Shown one piece after another: positions 1 to 5,020 of a stretch of 6,083 nucleotides of DNA. The stretch is from Spirochaetota bacterium (GTDB taxonomy: Bacteria > Spirochaetota > Spirochaetia > Treponematales > Treponemataceae): assembly GCA_029571425.1 (NCBI GenBank), contig JAKPSR010000343.1:1-6083 (forward strand), in the 5' to 3' direction. Positions within the stretch are counted from its first letter, which is position 1. The number at the start of each line of letters is the position of its first letter. The position numbers and the translations under genes are program-made. The notes under the pieces are model-generated. The model saw only the letters and a list, made by a program, of their open reading frames with translations. It did not search any database and was not told where the DNA came from.

Positions 1-549
1 GGCGAGCTCGCGCGCGGTCGAGATCCTGCTCGCCGAGCGCGCCTCGACGATGGCCCGCGCGATCCGGCGCGAGTAGCGTTCTTCGCCGTACTCGTAGATC
101 AGGTTCGCGAGCTCGGTCTCGCCCGTCTGGTTAACGAGGTCGGCGGCGCTCGGTCCCGAGGAGGGATCGAGGCGCATGTCGAGGTCTTCGTCGGCGCGGA
201 AGCTAAAGCCCCTGCCCGATTTCTCGTAATGAAAGAGGGATATACCGAGGTCAAGGAGGATTATGTCGGGACGTTTCGCGTCGGCGGGGTATTCGCGGAA
301 GAAAGCATCGGACCAACCAGGGTAGAAACACACCCGCTCGCCGAAGGGAGCAAGCCGTTCCCGGGCGCGCGCCTGAATGCGGACGTCGGCGTCTATCCCG
401 ATCACGCGAAGCGTGGGATAGGAGGAGAGGAAGGCCTCCGTGTGCCCGCCCTCGCCCAGGGTTCCGTCTACCATCAGCGCGTCCGTTTTCTCGGGCGCGA
501 GTAGGTCGAGGCACTCCTGCAATAACACCGAACGATGAACGATCTCCAT
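1..549 (-). CDS. rsmH: RsmH (MraW), 16S rRNA (cytosine-1402-N4)-methyltransferase, N-terminal 183 residues
   Basis: Partial gene: the reading frame stays open to the left edge, giving the first 183 residues of a protein usually slightly over 300 long. RsmH uses S-adenosylmethionine to methylate N4 of C1402 in 16S rRNA, in the ribosomal decoding centre. Seen here: the N-terminal H-R-S-V-L-L segment (residues 5-10), the SAM-binding loop VDGTLGEGGHTEAF (27-40), GIDAD (51-55), DIILLDLGIS (95-104), GRGFSF followed by DLDMRLDP (112-129), and YGEERYSRRIARAIVEAR near the edge. The start is firm: ATG at 549 is preceded by two non-start codons and then the in-frame mraZ stop, 6 bp upstream. There is no strong Shine-Dalgarno sequence, so translation is probably coupled to mraZ. 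mraZ-rsmH is the usual start of the dcw cluster. LFHYEKS after the DLGIS motif differs from the E. coli SSPQLD and, from memory, resembles treponemal homologues. Confidence 0.96.
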   Translation of the reverse strand, partial: MEIVHRSVLLQECLDLLAPEKTDALMVDGTLGEGGHTEAFLSSYPTLRVIGIDADVRIQARARERLAPFGERVCFYPGWSDAFFREYPADAKRPDIILLDLGISLFHYEKSGRGFSFRADEDLDMRLDPSSGPSAADLVNQTGETELANLIYEYGEERYSRRIARAIVEARSASRISTARELA

Positions 550-555
550 CCCGCT

Positions 556-1005
556 TTAGAGGCAGATACTCCCGAGGCCCTCAGTCGCCTCGCGGAAATC
601 CCCCTCGCTCTCCCCCAAGTATTTTTCGTACTCCGTCGAGTCCCACAGCTCGAAGTACTTGTTAATGCCGAGGATCACGCAATCCTTGCCGAGACCCGCG
701 TACTCGCGGAGGCTCTGCGGGATCGTCACCCGGCCGGCCTTGTCGATCTCGACCTCCTGCGCCGGCGCGACGAGGCGGCGGAGCACGGAGCGGGATTGCG
801 ACTGAAACAGGGAAGCCGACTCCATTACTTTGTCGGACAGGATCTTCCACTGCTCAGGGGAGAAAAGCCACAGGCATCGATCGATGCCCCGCGTCAGGAC
901 CAACAGGGAACCGGAGAGCTCGGACCGAAGGCGGACGGGAAACATGATCCGTCCCTTTTCGTCGAGCGTATTCCGATATTCGCCGGTCAGTAATGACGCA
1001 TCCAC
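556..1005 (-). CDS. mraZ: MraZ, transcriptional regulator of the dcw cluster
   Basis: 149 residues, close to the 152 of E. coli MraZ. MraZ is an AbrB-like (SpoVT/AbrB fold) ring-forming DNA-binding protein that represses its own promoter and so affects dcw-cluster expression. Both family half-motifs are present: TGEYRNTLDEKGRIMFP near the N-terminus and EIDKAGRVTIP mid-protein, each carrying the D-x-x-G-R core. The C-terminal half has the typical LREYAGLGKDCVILG and KYFELWD segments. The start is taken as GTG at 1005 because an in-frame TAG lies three codons upstream (1012-1014) and the nearby ATG at 1001 is out of frame. No well-spaced Shine-Dalgarno sequence is visible, only a purine-rich AGAAAG-type run. 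The GTG lies inside the last of a series of repeated MraZ-type boxes. rsmH follows after 6 bp, in the same operon. Confidence 0.96.
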   Translation of the reverse strand: MDASLLTGEYRNTLDEKGRIMFPVRLRSELSGSLLVLTRGIDRCLWLFSPEQWKILSDKVMESASLFQSQSRSVLRRLVAPAQEVEIDKAGRVTIPQSLREYAGLGKDCVILGINKYFELWDSTEYEKYLGESEGDFREATEGLGSICL

Positions 1006-1045
1006 TTTTTTCTACTTTCTCCCACTTTTTCCCACGTTGATCCCA
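1001..1045 (-). promoter_or_regulatory. MraZ-box array (TGGGA-like repeats) in the mraZ leader
   Basis: On the minus strand, reading towards mraZ, the cores are TGGGA (from 1045), TGGGA (1034), TGGGA (1024), a degenerate TAGAA (1014) and TGGAT (1004). Spacing is 11, 10, 10 and 10 bp, so all lie on nearly the same face of the helix. MraZ proteins of E. coli and Mycoplasma are known to bind series of GTGGG/TGGG-type boxes about 10 bp apart upstream of mraZ. The first box shares a T with the -10 hexamer and the last contains the GTG start codon, so bound MraZ would block promoter clearance. Spacing and sequence are seen directly; autorepression is inferred from the family. Confidence 0.85.
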
Positions 1046-1072
1046 TTTTACCATCAAAATTCCAATTGTCAA
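1045..1072 (-). promoter_or_regulatory. sigma70-type promoter of mraZ-rsmH
   Basis: On the minus strand a -35 TTGACA (1072-1067) is separated by 16 bp from a -10 TAAAAT (1050-1045). Directly upstream, 1073-1092 reads as a T- and A-rich tract (eight T, then CTAAATATAG) that would serve as an UP element. Transcription would begin near 1038, giving a leader of about 33 nt before the GTG start. Confidence 0.85.
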
Positions 1073-1110
1073 CTATATTTAGAAAAAAAAGATGAAATCG
1101 GTTATCTCGG

Positions 1111-1140
1111 TTGCGCGGGAATGACTGAGCCGGGTATAGT
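1111..1140 (+). promoter_or_regulatory. Candidate promoter of the 79/230-residue gene pair, possibly giving a leaderless mRNA
   Basis: A good -10 hexamer TATAGT (1135-1140) has a partial -35 TTGCGC (1111-1116) at 18-bp spacing. Only 5 bp separate the -10 from the ATG at 1146, so the expected start of transcription falls on or next to that ATG. An in-frame TAG at 1137-1139, inside the -10, rules out an upstream start codon. The -35 is weak and no start site has been measured. Confidence 0.5.
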
Positions 1141-1145
1141 GGGGC

Positions 1146-1385
1146 ATGACCCTGTACGAGTATCACATCGTCTACCCCGAGGGGGATCGACGCGAGATCG
1201 AACACCCCCTCACGGTCAGCGACGTCGTCGACATCAACGGGAATCCCCTCCCCCTCCCCCTGCCGACGAACCGGATGATCGCCTATCACGTCGCCGGGAA
1301 ACGAACGCAGGAGGAACGGGGCGTCGTCGCGACGTGGTACCTCCTCGAGCTCTTGAGCGCGGAGGAACTGCGGCAGTTTTTATGA
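1146..1385 (+). CDS. Small conserved-looking hypothetical protein, 79 residues
   Basis: Function not recognised. The 79-residue product has no signal peptide or membrane segment. It reads as a compact folded domain: a strand-like N-terminus (MTLYEYHIVYPEG), a VSDVVDINGNPLPLPLP loop, an RMIAYHVAGKRTQEERG region and a C-terminal WYLLELLSAEELRQFL helix. The ATG at 1146 is the first possible start because an in-frame TAG lies at 1137-1139. The stop overlaps the next gene's start as ATGA (1382-1385), which implies one mRNA and coupled translation. It is divergent from mraZ. I have an unverified impression that similar short proteins occur in other treponemes. It could be an accessory or partner protein of the downstream gene product, but nothing in the sequence shows this directly. 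Confidence 0.75.
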   Translation: MTLYEYHIVYPEGDRREIEHPLTVSDVVDINGNPLPLPLPTNRMIAYHVAGKRTQEERGVVATWYLLELLSAEELRQFL

Positions 1386-2074
1386 TAAACACCTACAACG
1401 AGACCCTCCTCCACGAGGCGCTGAAGGATCTCTACTGCGGGGATGATGGGGAGACGGAGGTCGAGGTCGCGGGCTCGATTTGCGACGTGGTGCGGCCCGA
1501 TGGCTCCATCGTCGAGGTGCAAACCGCCGGCCTTGGGCGCCTTAAGGGAAAGCTGGAAAAGCTATTGGCTGACCACTCGGTCCTCCTCGTCCACCCAATC
1601 CCCGACGTCCGATACATCGAAACCTACGGACCCGATCATATCCTGCGATCCCGGCGGAAGAGCCCAAAAAAAGGATCTCCGCTACAGGTATTCGGCGAGC
1701 TTACATCCCTTTGGCATTTAATCGGGCGCCGGGGGTTCGAGATCGAGTTGGTGTTTTGCGAGATCACCGAGATGCGCGTCGCCGACGGCACGGGTTCTTG
1801 GCGACGGCGTGGCGTCAGGCCCGAGGATAAGCGACTCGATTCCGTGCGCGATCGCCTAAGGCTAAAGACAAAGCGCGATTTCGCCGCCTTACTACCCAAG
1901 GGATTGCCGGACCCGTTTTCGGTCGCCGACCTCGCGGGCGCGGGCCGCGCTGCGGGCAAGATGGCGTGGGTACTTAGGAAGATAGGGATTGTCGAGCTCG
2001 CCGGCAAAAAGGGAAACGCCTATTTGTATCGGCGATCGAAGGGGAAAAAGACTACGGGAAAGCAGGAAGCCTGA
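1382..2074 (+). CDS. Hypothetical protein with possible PD-(D/E)XK-like nuclease core and C-terminal winged-helix-like region
   Basis: 230 residues, predicted cytoplasmic. The N-terminal part has a helix with E12 (NETLLHEALKDLY), then EVEVAGSICDVV with D35, a short turn, the strand SIVEVQT with E45-x-Q47, and a basic helix LGRLKGKLEKLL (51-62) leading to a VLLVHPI strand. This order of acidic helix, D, about 9 residues, then E-x-Q resembles PD-(D/E)XK nucleases of the E-x-Q type, such as CoiA-like proteins; the family assignment is inference. The middle has a basic RSRRKSPKKG stretch (89-98) and an EIELVFCEITEMRV strand pair. Residues 166-218 (LLPKGLP, FSVADLAG, KMAWVLRKIGIVEL, NAYLYRR) look like a winged helix. 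The start is ATG at 1382, inside an ATGA overlap with the 79-residue gene. A GGAGGA at 1361-1366 is too far upstream to act alone, which supports coupling. The frame is open further upstream (to 830), but that part is antisense to mraZ and not protein-like. The 3' end overlaps the convergent kinase gene by 23 bp. Confidence 0.82.
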   Translation: MINTYNETLLHEALKDLYCGDDGETEVEVAGSICDVVRPDGSIVEVQTAGLGRLKGKLEKLLADHSVLLVHPIPDVRYIETYGPDHILRSRRKSPKKGSPLQVFGELTSLWHLIGRRGFEIELVFCEITEMRVADGTGSWRRRGVRPEDKRLDSVRDRLRLKTKRDFAALLPKGLPDPFSVADLAGAGRAAGKMAWVLRKIGIVELAGKKGNAYLYRRSKGKKTTGKQEA

Positions 2075-3218
2075 TCGTTAGGGTGGTGCCCTTCCCTTCC
2101 GCGGACTCGACTGAAACCTCGCCGCGGTGGGCCTCAACCACGCTCTTGATGATAAACATCCCAAGCCCCGTGCCACCGAGTCGCGAGGCCGAGAAAAAGG
2201 GCTCGAAAATACGGGCCGAGATTTCCGGCCCCATCCCACACCCGGTATCGCGCACCTTGACGACGAGAATCCCGTCCTCGGCGCGCGCGGATACCGTCAG
2301 CACCCCGCCTGGCTCCATGGCCTTTATCGCGTTTTCGGCCGCGTTGACGAGCACGCGGAGCATCCGACCTTCGTCGAGTATAGCCGGACCCGGAACGCTC
2401 ACCGCAAGCTCGAGGGATACCCCGGCCGACGCGAGCCGAGCCTCCATTCCCTCGCGAAAGCGGTCGAACAGGCGGGAAAGGTCGCATACCGACATCGATA
2501 GGCGTATCTCGCCGCGCGCGTAATCGAGGAATTCGGCCGCGAGGTTCTCGATCCGGGATATCTCCCCGTTAATCCGATCAATCGACTGGGCGAAGGCGGC
2601 GGAGTCTTCCCGCTGCAGTCGAAGAAGCTCGACCCGGCTCTTGAGCGCCGACAGGGGATTCCGTATGTCATGCAGTATCAACGAGGAAAAGCGCCCAATC
2701 GCGGAGAGTCGCTCGCGGCTCACGAGCTCCTCCTGCAGGGCCTGCAGCTCGGCGTAGGCGGCGGCGAGCTCGCGGTTTTGGCGATCGAGGTCCGCGATAT
2801 GCGACTCATTCGAGCGGCGGACCATCATGGTCACTGAGCGGAGCAACGGCACGCAAATCTCGGCGTCGGTCGATATCAGCGCGAAGAAATCCCCCGCCTT
2901 GATCGAGAGCACGCGGGAGCCGAGGCGGGAACGCACGGTCGCGCTGCGCGGGCAGTCGTCGATCAGCGACATCTCGCCCACCGTTTGCCCCACCCCGCTC
3001 ACGCCCAATAACACCCCTTCCGGCGTGCCGAAGCGCTTCCATACCTCAAGCTCGCCTTCGAGAACGACGACGAAACTGTCGCCGGGCTCCCCTTCACGAA
3101 AGATCACCGCGCCGGGTTCGTATGAAATCTCCTCGCCCAGGTTTAGGATGGACCGCAGCGAAGGTTCGGGAAGGCCTTGAAAGAAGTAGATCCCCTTAAG
3201 GAAGTCGATCGAAGTCAT
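2052..3218 (-). CDS. Soluble sensor histidine kinase with N-terminal cyclic-nucleotide-binding-type domain
   Basis: 388 residues, no signal peptide or membrane segment, so cytoplasmic. Residues 10-115 form a cNMP-binding (CAP-type) domain with the phosphate-binding-cassette motif VGEMSLIDDCPRSATV (80-95), retaining E82 and R91. A coiled coil (about 137-175, heptads such as DLDRQNRELAAAYAELQ) links it to a HisKA domain with H-box SSLILHDIRNPLSALK (phospho-acceptor H183). The HATPase domain has an N-box VNAAENAIKAM (N292, N296), G1 DTGCGMG (324-330), F-box IFEPFF and G2 GGTGLGM (348-354), so the kinase looks intact. It would autophosphorylate on H183 in response to an unknown ligand and pass phosphate to a response regulator, but none is encoded here. 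ATG at 3218 is chosen because GAGAGGA lies 5 bp upstream; a TTG eight codons earlier (3242) would reach into the terminator tract. It is downstream of and co-oriented with flaA, beyond a terminator. No clear promoter of its own is visible. Confidence 0.93.
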   Translation of the reverse strand: MTSIDFLKGIYFFQGLPEPSLRSILNLGEEISYEPGAVIFREGEPGDSFVVVLEGELEVWKRFGTPEGVLLGVSGVGQTVGEMSLIDDCPRSATVRSRLGSRVLSIKAGDFFALISTDAEICVPLLRSVTMMVRRSNESHIADLDRQNRELAAAYAELQALQEELVSRERLSAIGRFSSLILHDIRNPLSALKSRVELLRLQREDSAAFAQSIDRINGEISRIENLAAEFLDYARGEIRLSMSVCDLSRLFDRFREGMEARLASAGVSLELAVSVPGPAILDEGRMLRVLVNAAENAIKAMEPGGVLTVSARAEDGILVVKVRDTGCGMGPEISARIFEPFFSASRLGGTGLGMFIIKSVVEAHRGEVSVESAEGKGTTLTIRLPAFP

Positions 3219-3223
3219 GATAG

Positions 3224-3230
3224 TCCTCTC
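3224..3230 (-). promoter_or_regulatory. Ribosome binding site that fixes the kinase start
   Basis: Minus strand GAGAGGA lies 5 bp before the ATG at 3218. It decides for this start over the in-frame TTG at 3242. An 8-bp palindrome CTCGCGAG (3228-3235) overlaps it. Confidence 0.75.
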
Positions 3231-3240
3231 GCGAGTGGGC

Positions 3241-3266
3241 AAAAAAAAGCCGCCCGGAGGCGGCTT
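3241..3266 (-). terminator. Intrinsic terminator of the flaA operon
   Basis: On the minus strand an 8-bp perfect stem AAGCCGCC/GGCGGCTT (arms 3266-3259 and 3254-3247) closes a TCCG loop and runs into eight T (3248-3241). It lies just after the stop codon of the second flaA gene and 22 bp before the kinase start. A smaller 5-bp hairpin, GGTAA/TTACC (3276-3289), spans the flaA stop codon upstream of it. Confidence 0.92.
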
Positions 3267-3284
3267 ATTCTGTACGGTAATCCG

Positions 3285-4019
3285 TTACCAGTTGTCGTAC
3301 ATATCGTCGGGATCGCGGGCCTCGGCCTCGAAGAGGTCGCTGGTGACGCGAAGGTCATCGAGATACATGTAATAGGTACCGAAGGCGTCCATCGGGTCGC
3401 ACTCGACCTTAAAGCCGACGATCTTCAGCCCCATCTTGGTCCCGTAGTGGTAATCCTTCTGGATGATGCCAGACCGCCCATCGGGGTTTTGCGGCGGGAT
3501 CGAGCAGGTCATCAGCTTCCATCCGGAATGGTTCAGCTTGCCCATGTAAAGCTCGAAGCGAGTTCCCCAGTAATCCTCAAGGAGGAGCTTCAGGGTATGC
3601 CCATAGCTTCGCCCGACGACCCAGAGGTTCACGGTCTTCGCGATGCCCTCAACGGGAAGCGGCTTTACCGCGGTAACGAAGAAGGTATTATAGCCGCGGC
3701 GGAAGAAATCCACGCGGACGCCGTATACCATCTCGTCGACGAACTTCATGTTCGCCTCGTCCGGAATCGGCTTTTTACCGGCGGGAGCGCCCTTAAAGAG
3801 ACGCCCCTTGATGATCCCCTCGTCAGGGGACATCGTGGCGACCCAGGTTCCCTCGGTTTCGTATTTGTCAACCGAGATCTCCTTGAGCTTCTGCTTCGCG
3901 GAATCGGCCCCGATCAGGGCAGGATTCGCGGCGTCGAGATTCAGGTCAGCAGAGGTGGTCTGGGCGAAAGCGGCAACCGAGGCCGCGAGGACCATCGCCC
4001 CAAGAAGTACCTTTTTCAT
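3285..4019 (-). CDS. flaA: FlaA-family flagellar filament outer layer (sheath) protein, second gene of the pair
   Basis: 244 residues with a classical signal peptide: K2-K3, a hydrophobic core, and likely cleavage after A19 (AFA, then QTTS). FlaA proteins are exported to the periplasm and form the sheath around the FlaB core of spirochaete periplasmic flagella, affecting filament stiffness and shape. Recognition is from overall family resemblance: a central beta-rich region with TVNLWVVGRSYGHTLKLLLED, LYMGKLNHSGWKLMTC and GLKIVGFKVECDP, then YYMYLDDLRVTSDLF and an acidic tail. It shares the LWV-x-G-x-x-Y, MG-x-x-x-H-x-GWK and YY/YIF-x-x-D patterns with the upstream gene, so the two are paralogues. 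ATG at 4019 overlaps the upstream stop as ATGA, and AAGGAG (4033-4028) lies 8 bp before it, inside the upstream gene. A strong terminator follows. Which paralogue corresponds to which named FlaA cannot be settled without a search. Confidence 0.88.
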   Translation of the reverse strand: MKKVLLGAMVLAASVAAFAQTTSADLNLDAANPALIGADSAKQKLKEISVDKYETEGTWVATMSPDEGIIKGRLFKGAPAGKKPIPDEANMKFVDEMVYGVRVDFFRRGYNTFFVTAVKPLPVEGIAKTVNLWVVGRSYGHTLKLLLEDYWGTRFELYMGKLNHSGWKLMTCSIPPQNPDGRSGIIQKDYHYGTKMGLKIVGFKVECDPMDAFGTYYMYLDDLRVTSDLFEAEARDPDDMYDNW

Positions 4020-4768
4020 TTTCCGCTCTCCTTCTGCGCAGTCGCACCGGCCTCTTCAAACTGCACGTTAGCGAGCTCATACCCGTCGTACGAAGGCAAG
4101 TAGGTATCGGTGAGCGCTTTGAACTGATCAAAGAAAATATAGAAGCTATCGACCCGCTCGGTCGGGCGAGTCCTAAGCCGGAAAGCGATGAAGGACATCT
4201 GCCGGGTGCCGTTCAGGTACGGCGAAGCCTGCTGGATGTGAGCCGGTATCAGAACCGACATATTCTTCCAACCCTCATGGTCGACGGGGCCCATAGGAAT
4301 CGCGAAAACCCGGCCGTTGCAATCCCGCACCAGGACCTCGAGATCGTATGAGTAGTTCGCGCCCCAAACCCACAGATCGATCCGGGAGATCTTCCCCTTA
4401 AAGGGAATCTCGAACGGCTCAACCTTGTCGCCCGACGTGTTCTTCTTTACGGGAACGATGTCGACCCAGTTGTCGCCCTTGCGGTCGAACTTCAGCTCCA
4501 TGCCGAGGAACTGGTATTTCTTGTCGGCACTGGTCTGCATAACCCGAATGGCGTTCGGCATGCCTTCGAAGTATTTCAGGACCGGAAATCCCTTTGTCGT
4601 AAACTTGCTGCCTGCCGCATACCATGCCCATTCGGACGCATCGGGATTGTCGAAGTCATCCACGATGTACGTCTCATAGTTCACCGACCTGCTCTGGGCC
4701 ACTACCGGCGCCGCGCACAGGGAGAACAGAAGGACAAGGCCCGCGATGATTAAACCGCCTTGTTTCAT
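4016..4768 (-). CDS. flaA: FlaA-family flagellar filament outer layer (sheath) protein, first gene of the pair
   Basis: 250 residues with a signal peptide (hydrophobic 5-20, likely cleavage after A24 in PVVA, then QSRS). The mature protein begins with VNYETYIVDDFDNPDASEW, a FlaA-like opening. It continues with KISRIDLWVWGANYSYDLEVLVRD, IPMGPVDHEGWKNMSV, FIAFRLRTRP and FYIFFDQFKALTD, ending in a charged tail. Expected role: periplasmic flagellar sheath subunit together with the downstream paralogue. ATG at 4768 is chosen because AAAAGGAG (4784-4777) lies 8 bp upstream and a normal signal peptide follows at once. An ATG ten codons earlier (4798) lacks a ribosome binding site and would put a polar stretch before the signal sequence. 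The frame stays open as far as 5302, but that part crosses the promoter and runs antisense to fba. This is the first gene of the flaA operon, divergent from fba. Confidence 0.88.
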   Translation of the reverse strand: MKQGGLIIAGLVLLFSLCAAPVVAQSRSVNYETYIVDDFDNPDASEWAWYAAGSKFTTKGFPVLKYFEGMPNAIRVMQTSADKKYQFLGMELKFDRKGDNWVDIVPVKKNTSGDKVEPFEIPFKGKISRIDLWVWGANYSYDLEVLVRDCNGRVFAIPMGPVDHEGWKNMSVLIPAHIQQASPYLNGTRQMSFIAFRLRTRPTERVDSFYIFFDQFKALTDTYLPSYDGYELANVQFEEAGATAQKESGK

Positions 4769-4776
4769 CCCTTTAA

Positions 4777-4784
4777 CTCCTTTT
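4777..4784 (-). promoter_or_regulatory. Ribosome binding site that fixes the first flaA start
   Basis: Minus strand AAAAGGAG lies 8 bp before the ATG at 4768, favouring it over the in-frame ATG at 4798 and the long open frame above. Confidence 0.85.
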
Positions 4785-4805
4785 AGACTGCCACTCATCG
4801 GAGAA

Positions 4806-4823
4806 AATAAGCTACAGCTTATT
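4806..4823. promoter_or_regulatory. 18-bp perfect palindrome at the flaA promoter, candidate operator
   Basis: Two 8-bp arms, AATAAGCT and AGCTTATT, are separated by 2 bp with no mismatch. On the minus strand it covers the last three bases of the flaA -10 hexamer and the expected start of transcription (near 4814). Since transcription would begin near its centre, only about half would be in the mRNA, so a DNA-binding site for a dimeric repressor is likelier than an RNA hairpin. The regulator is unknown. Confidence 0.55.
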
Positions 4824-4849
4824 ATAGGTCGATACCTTGCCTTTGTCAA
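4821..4849 (-). promoter_or_regulatory. Perfect-consensus sigma70 promoter of the flaA operon
   Basis: Minus strand TTGACA (4849-4844), spacer of exactly 17 bp, TATAAT (4826-4821). Expected transcription start is near 4814, giving a leader of about 46 nt before the ATG at 4768. No sigma28-type flagellar promoter was seen here. The two flaA genes therefore appear to be under housekeeping sigma control. Confidence 0.93.
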
Positions 4850-4873
4850 ACCGTTTATTTCAAAACGATTTAT
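4848..4873. repeat. Imperfect direct repeat just upstream of the flaA -35
   Basis: On the minus strand ATAAATCGTTTT (4873-4862) is followed by ATAAACGGTTT (4858-4848), which differ by one substitution and one inserted base. The second copy overlaps the -35 by two bases. It may be an AT-rich UP element or a weak activator site; the similarity could also be chance. Confidence 0.3.
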
Positions 4874-4961
4874 CCAATAACTCGGCTTTTTTCCCCTCGA
4901 CGCGCAGTATTCCGTGATAAGTATCGGCAGCTGCTCCCCTTTTCTTGAGCCCGCGCGCGTA

Positions 4962-4990
4962 TTGACCAAAAAACGGTATCCTTTTACAAT
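4962..4990 (+). promoter_or_regulatory. sigma70-type promoter of fba
   Basis: TTGACC (4962-4967), spacer of exactly 17 bp, TACAAT (4985-4990). Expected transcription start is near 4997, giving a leader of about 24 nt with AAAGGAG at 5008-5014 placed 6 bp before the ATG. It points away from the flaA promoter, about 110 bp away. Confidence 0.85.
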
Positions 4991-5020
4991 TCCGCAGAAT
5001 TTACGATAAAGGAGCGTCCC

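Noticed and set aside
229..993. Plus-strand frames of 91 and 152 residues opposite rsmH and mraZ
   Set aside because: Shadows of clear genes on the minus strand.
830..1381. N-terminal extension of the 230-residue gene, giving a 414-residue frame
   Set aside because: It runs antisense to mraZ and through the mraZ promoter, overlaps the 79-residue gene, and its translation is arginine- and proline-rich without protein-like pattern. The ATGA overlap at 1382 gives a natural start.
2083..3180. Plus-strand frames of 117-146 residues opposite the kinase
   Set aside because: Serine-, proline- and arginine-rich shadow translations of a complete, motif-supported kinase.
3177..4103. Plus-strand 308-residue frame opposite the flaA genes
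   Set aside because: It is the shadow of two well-supported FlaA genes and has no ribosome binding site or recognisable domain.
4016..4768. Lipoprotein reading of the first flaA product (C18 in LFSLCAAP)
   Set aside because: The residue before the cysteine is leucine, which does not fit even the relaxed spirochaete lipobox; ordinary signal peptidase I cleavage after A24 fits better.
4874..4960. Short palindromes (GATA-AG-TATC at 4916-4925, GCAGCTGC at 4927-4934) upstream of fba
   Set aside because: Too short to separate from chance and not positioned on the fba promoter; no small RNA or terminator structure was seen in this stretch.
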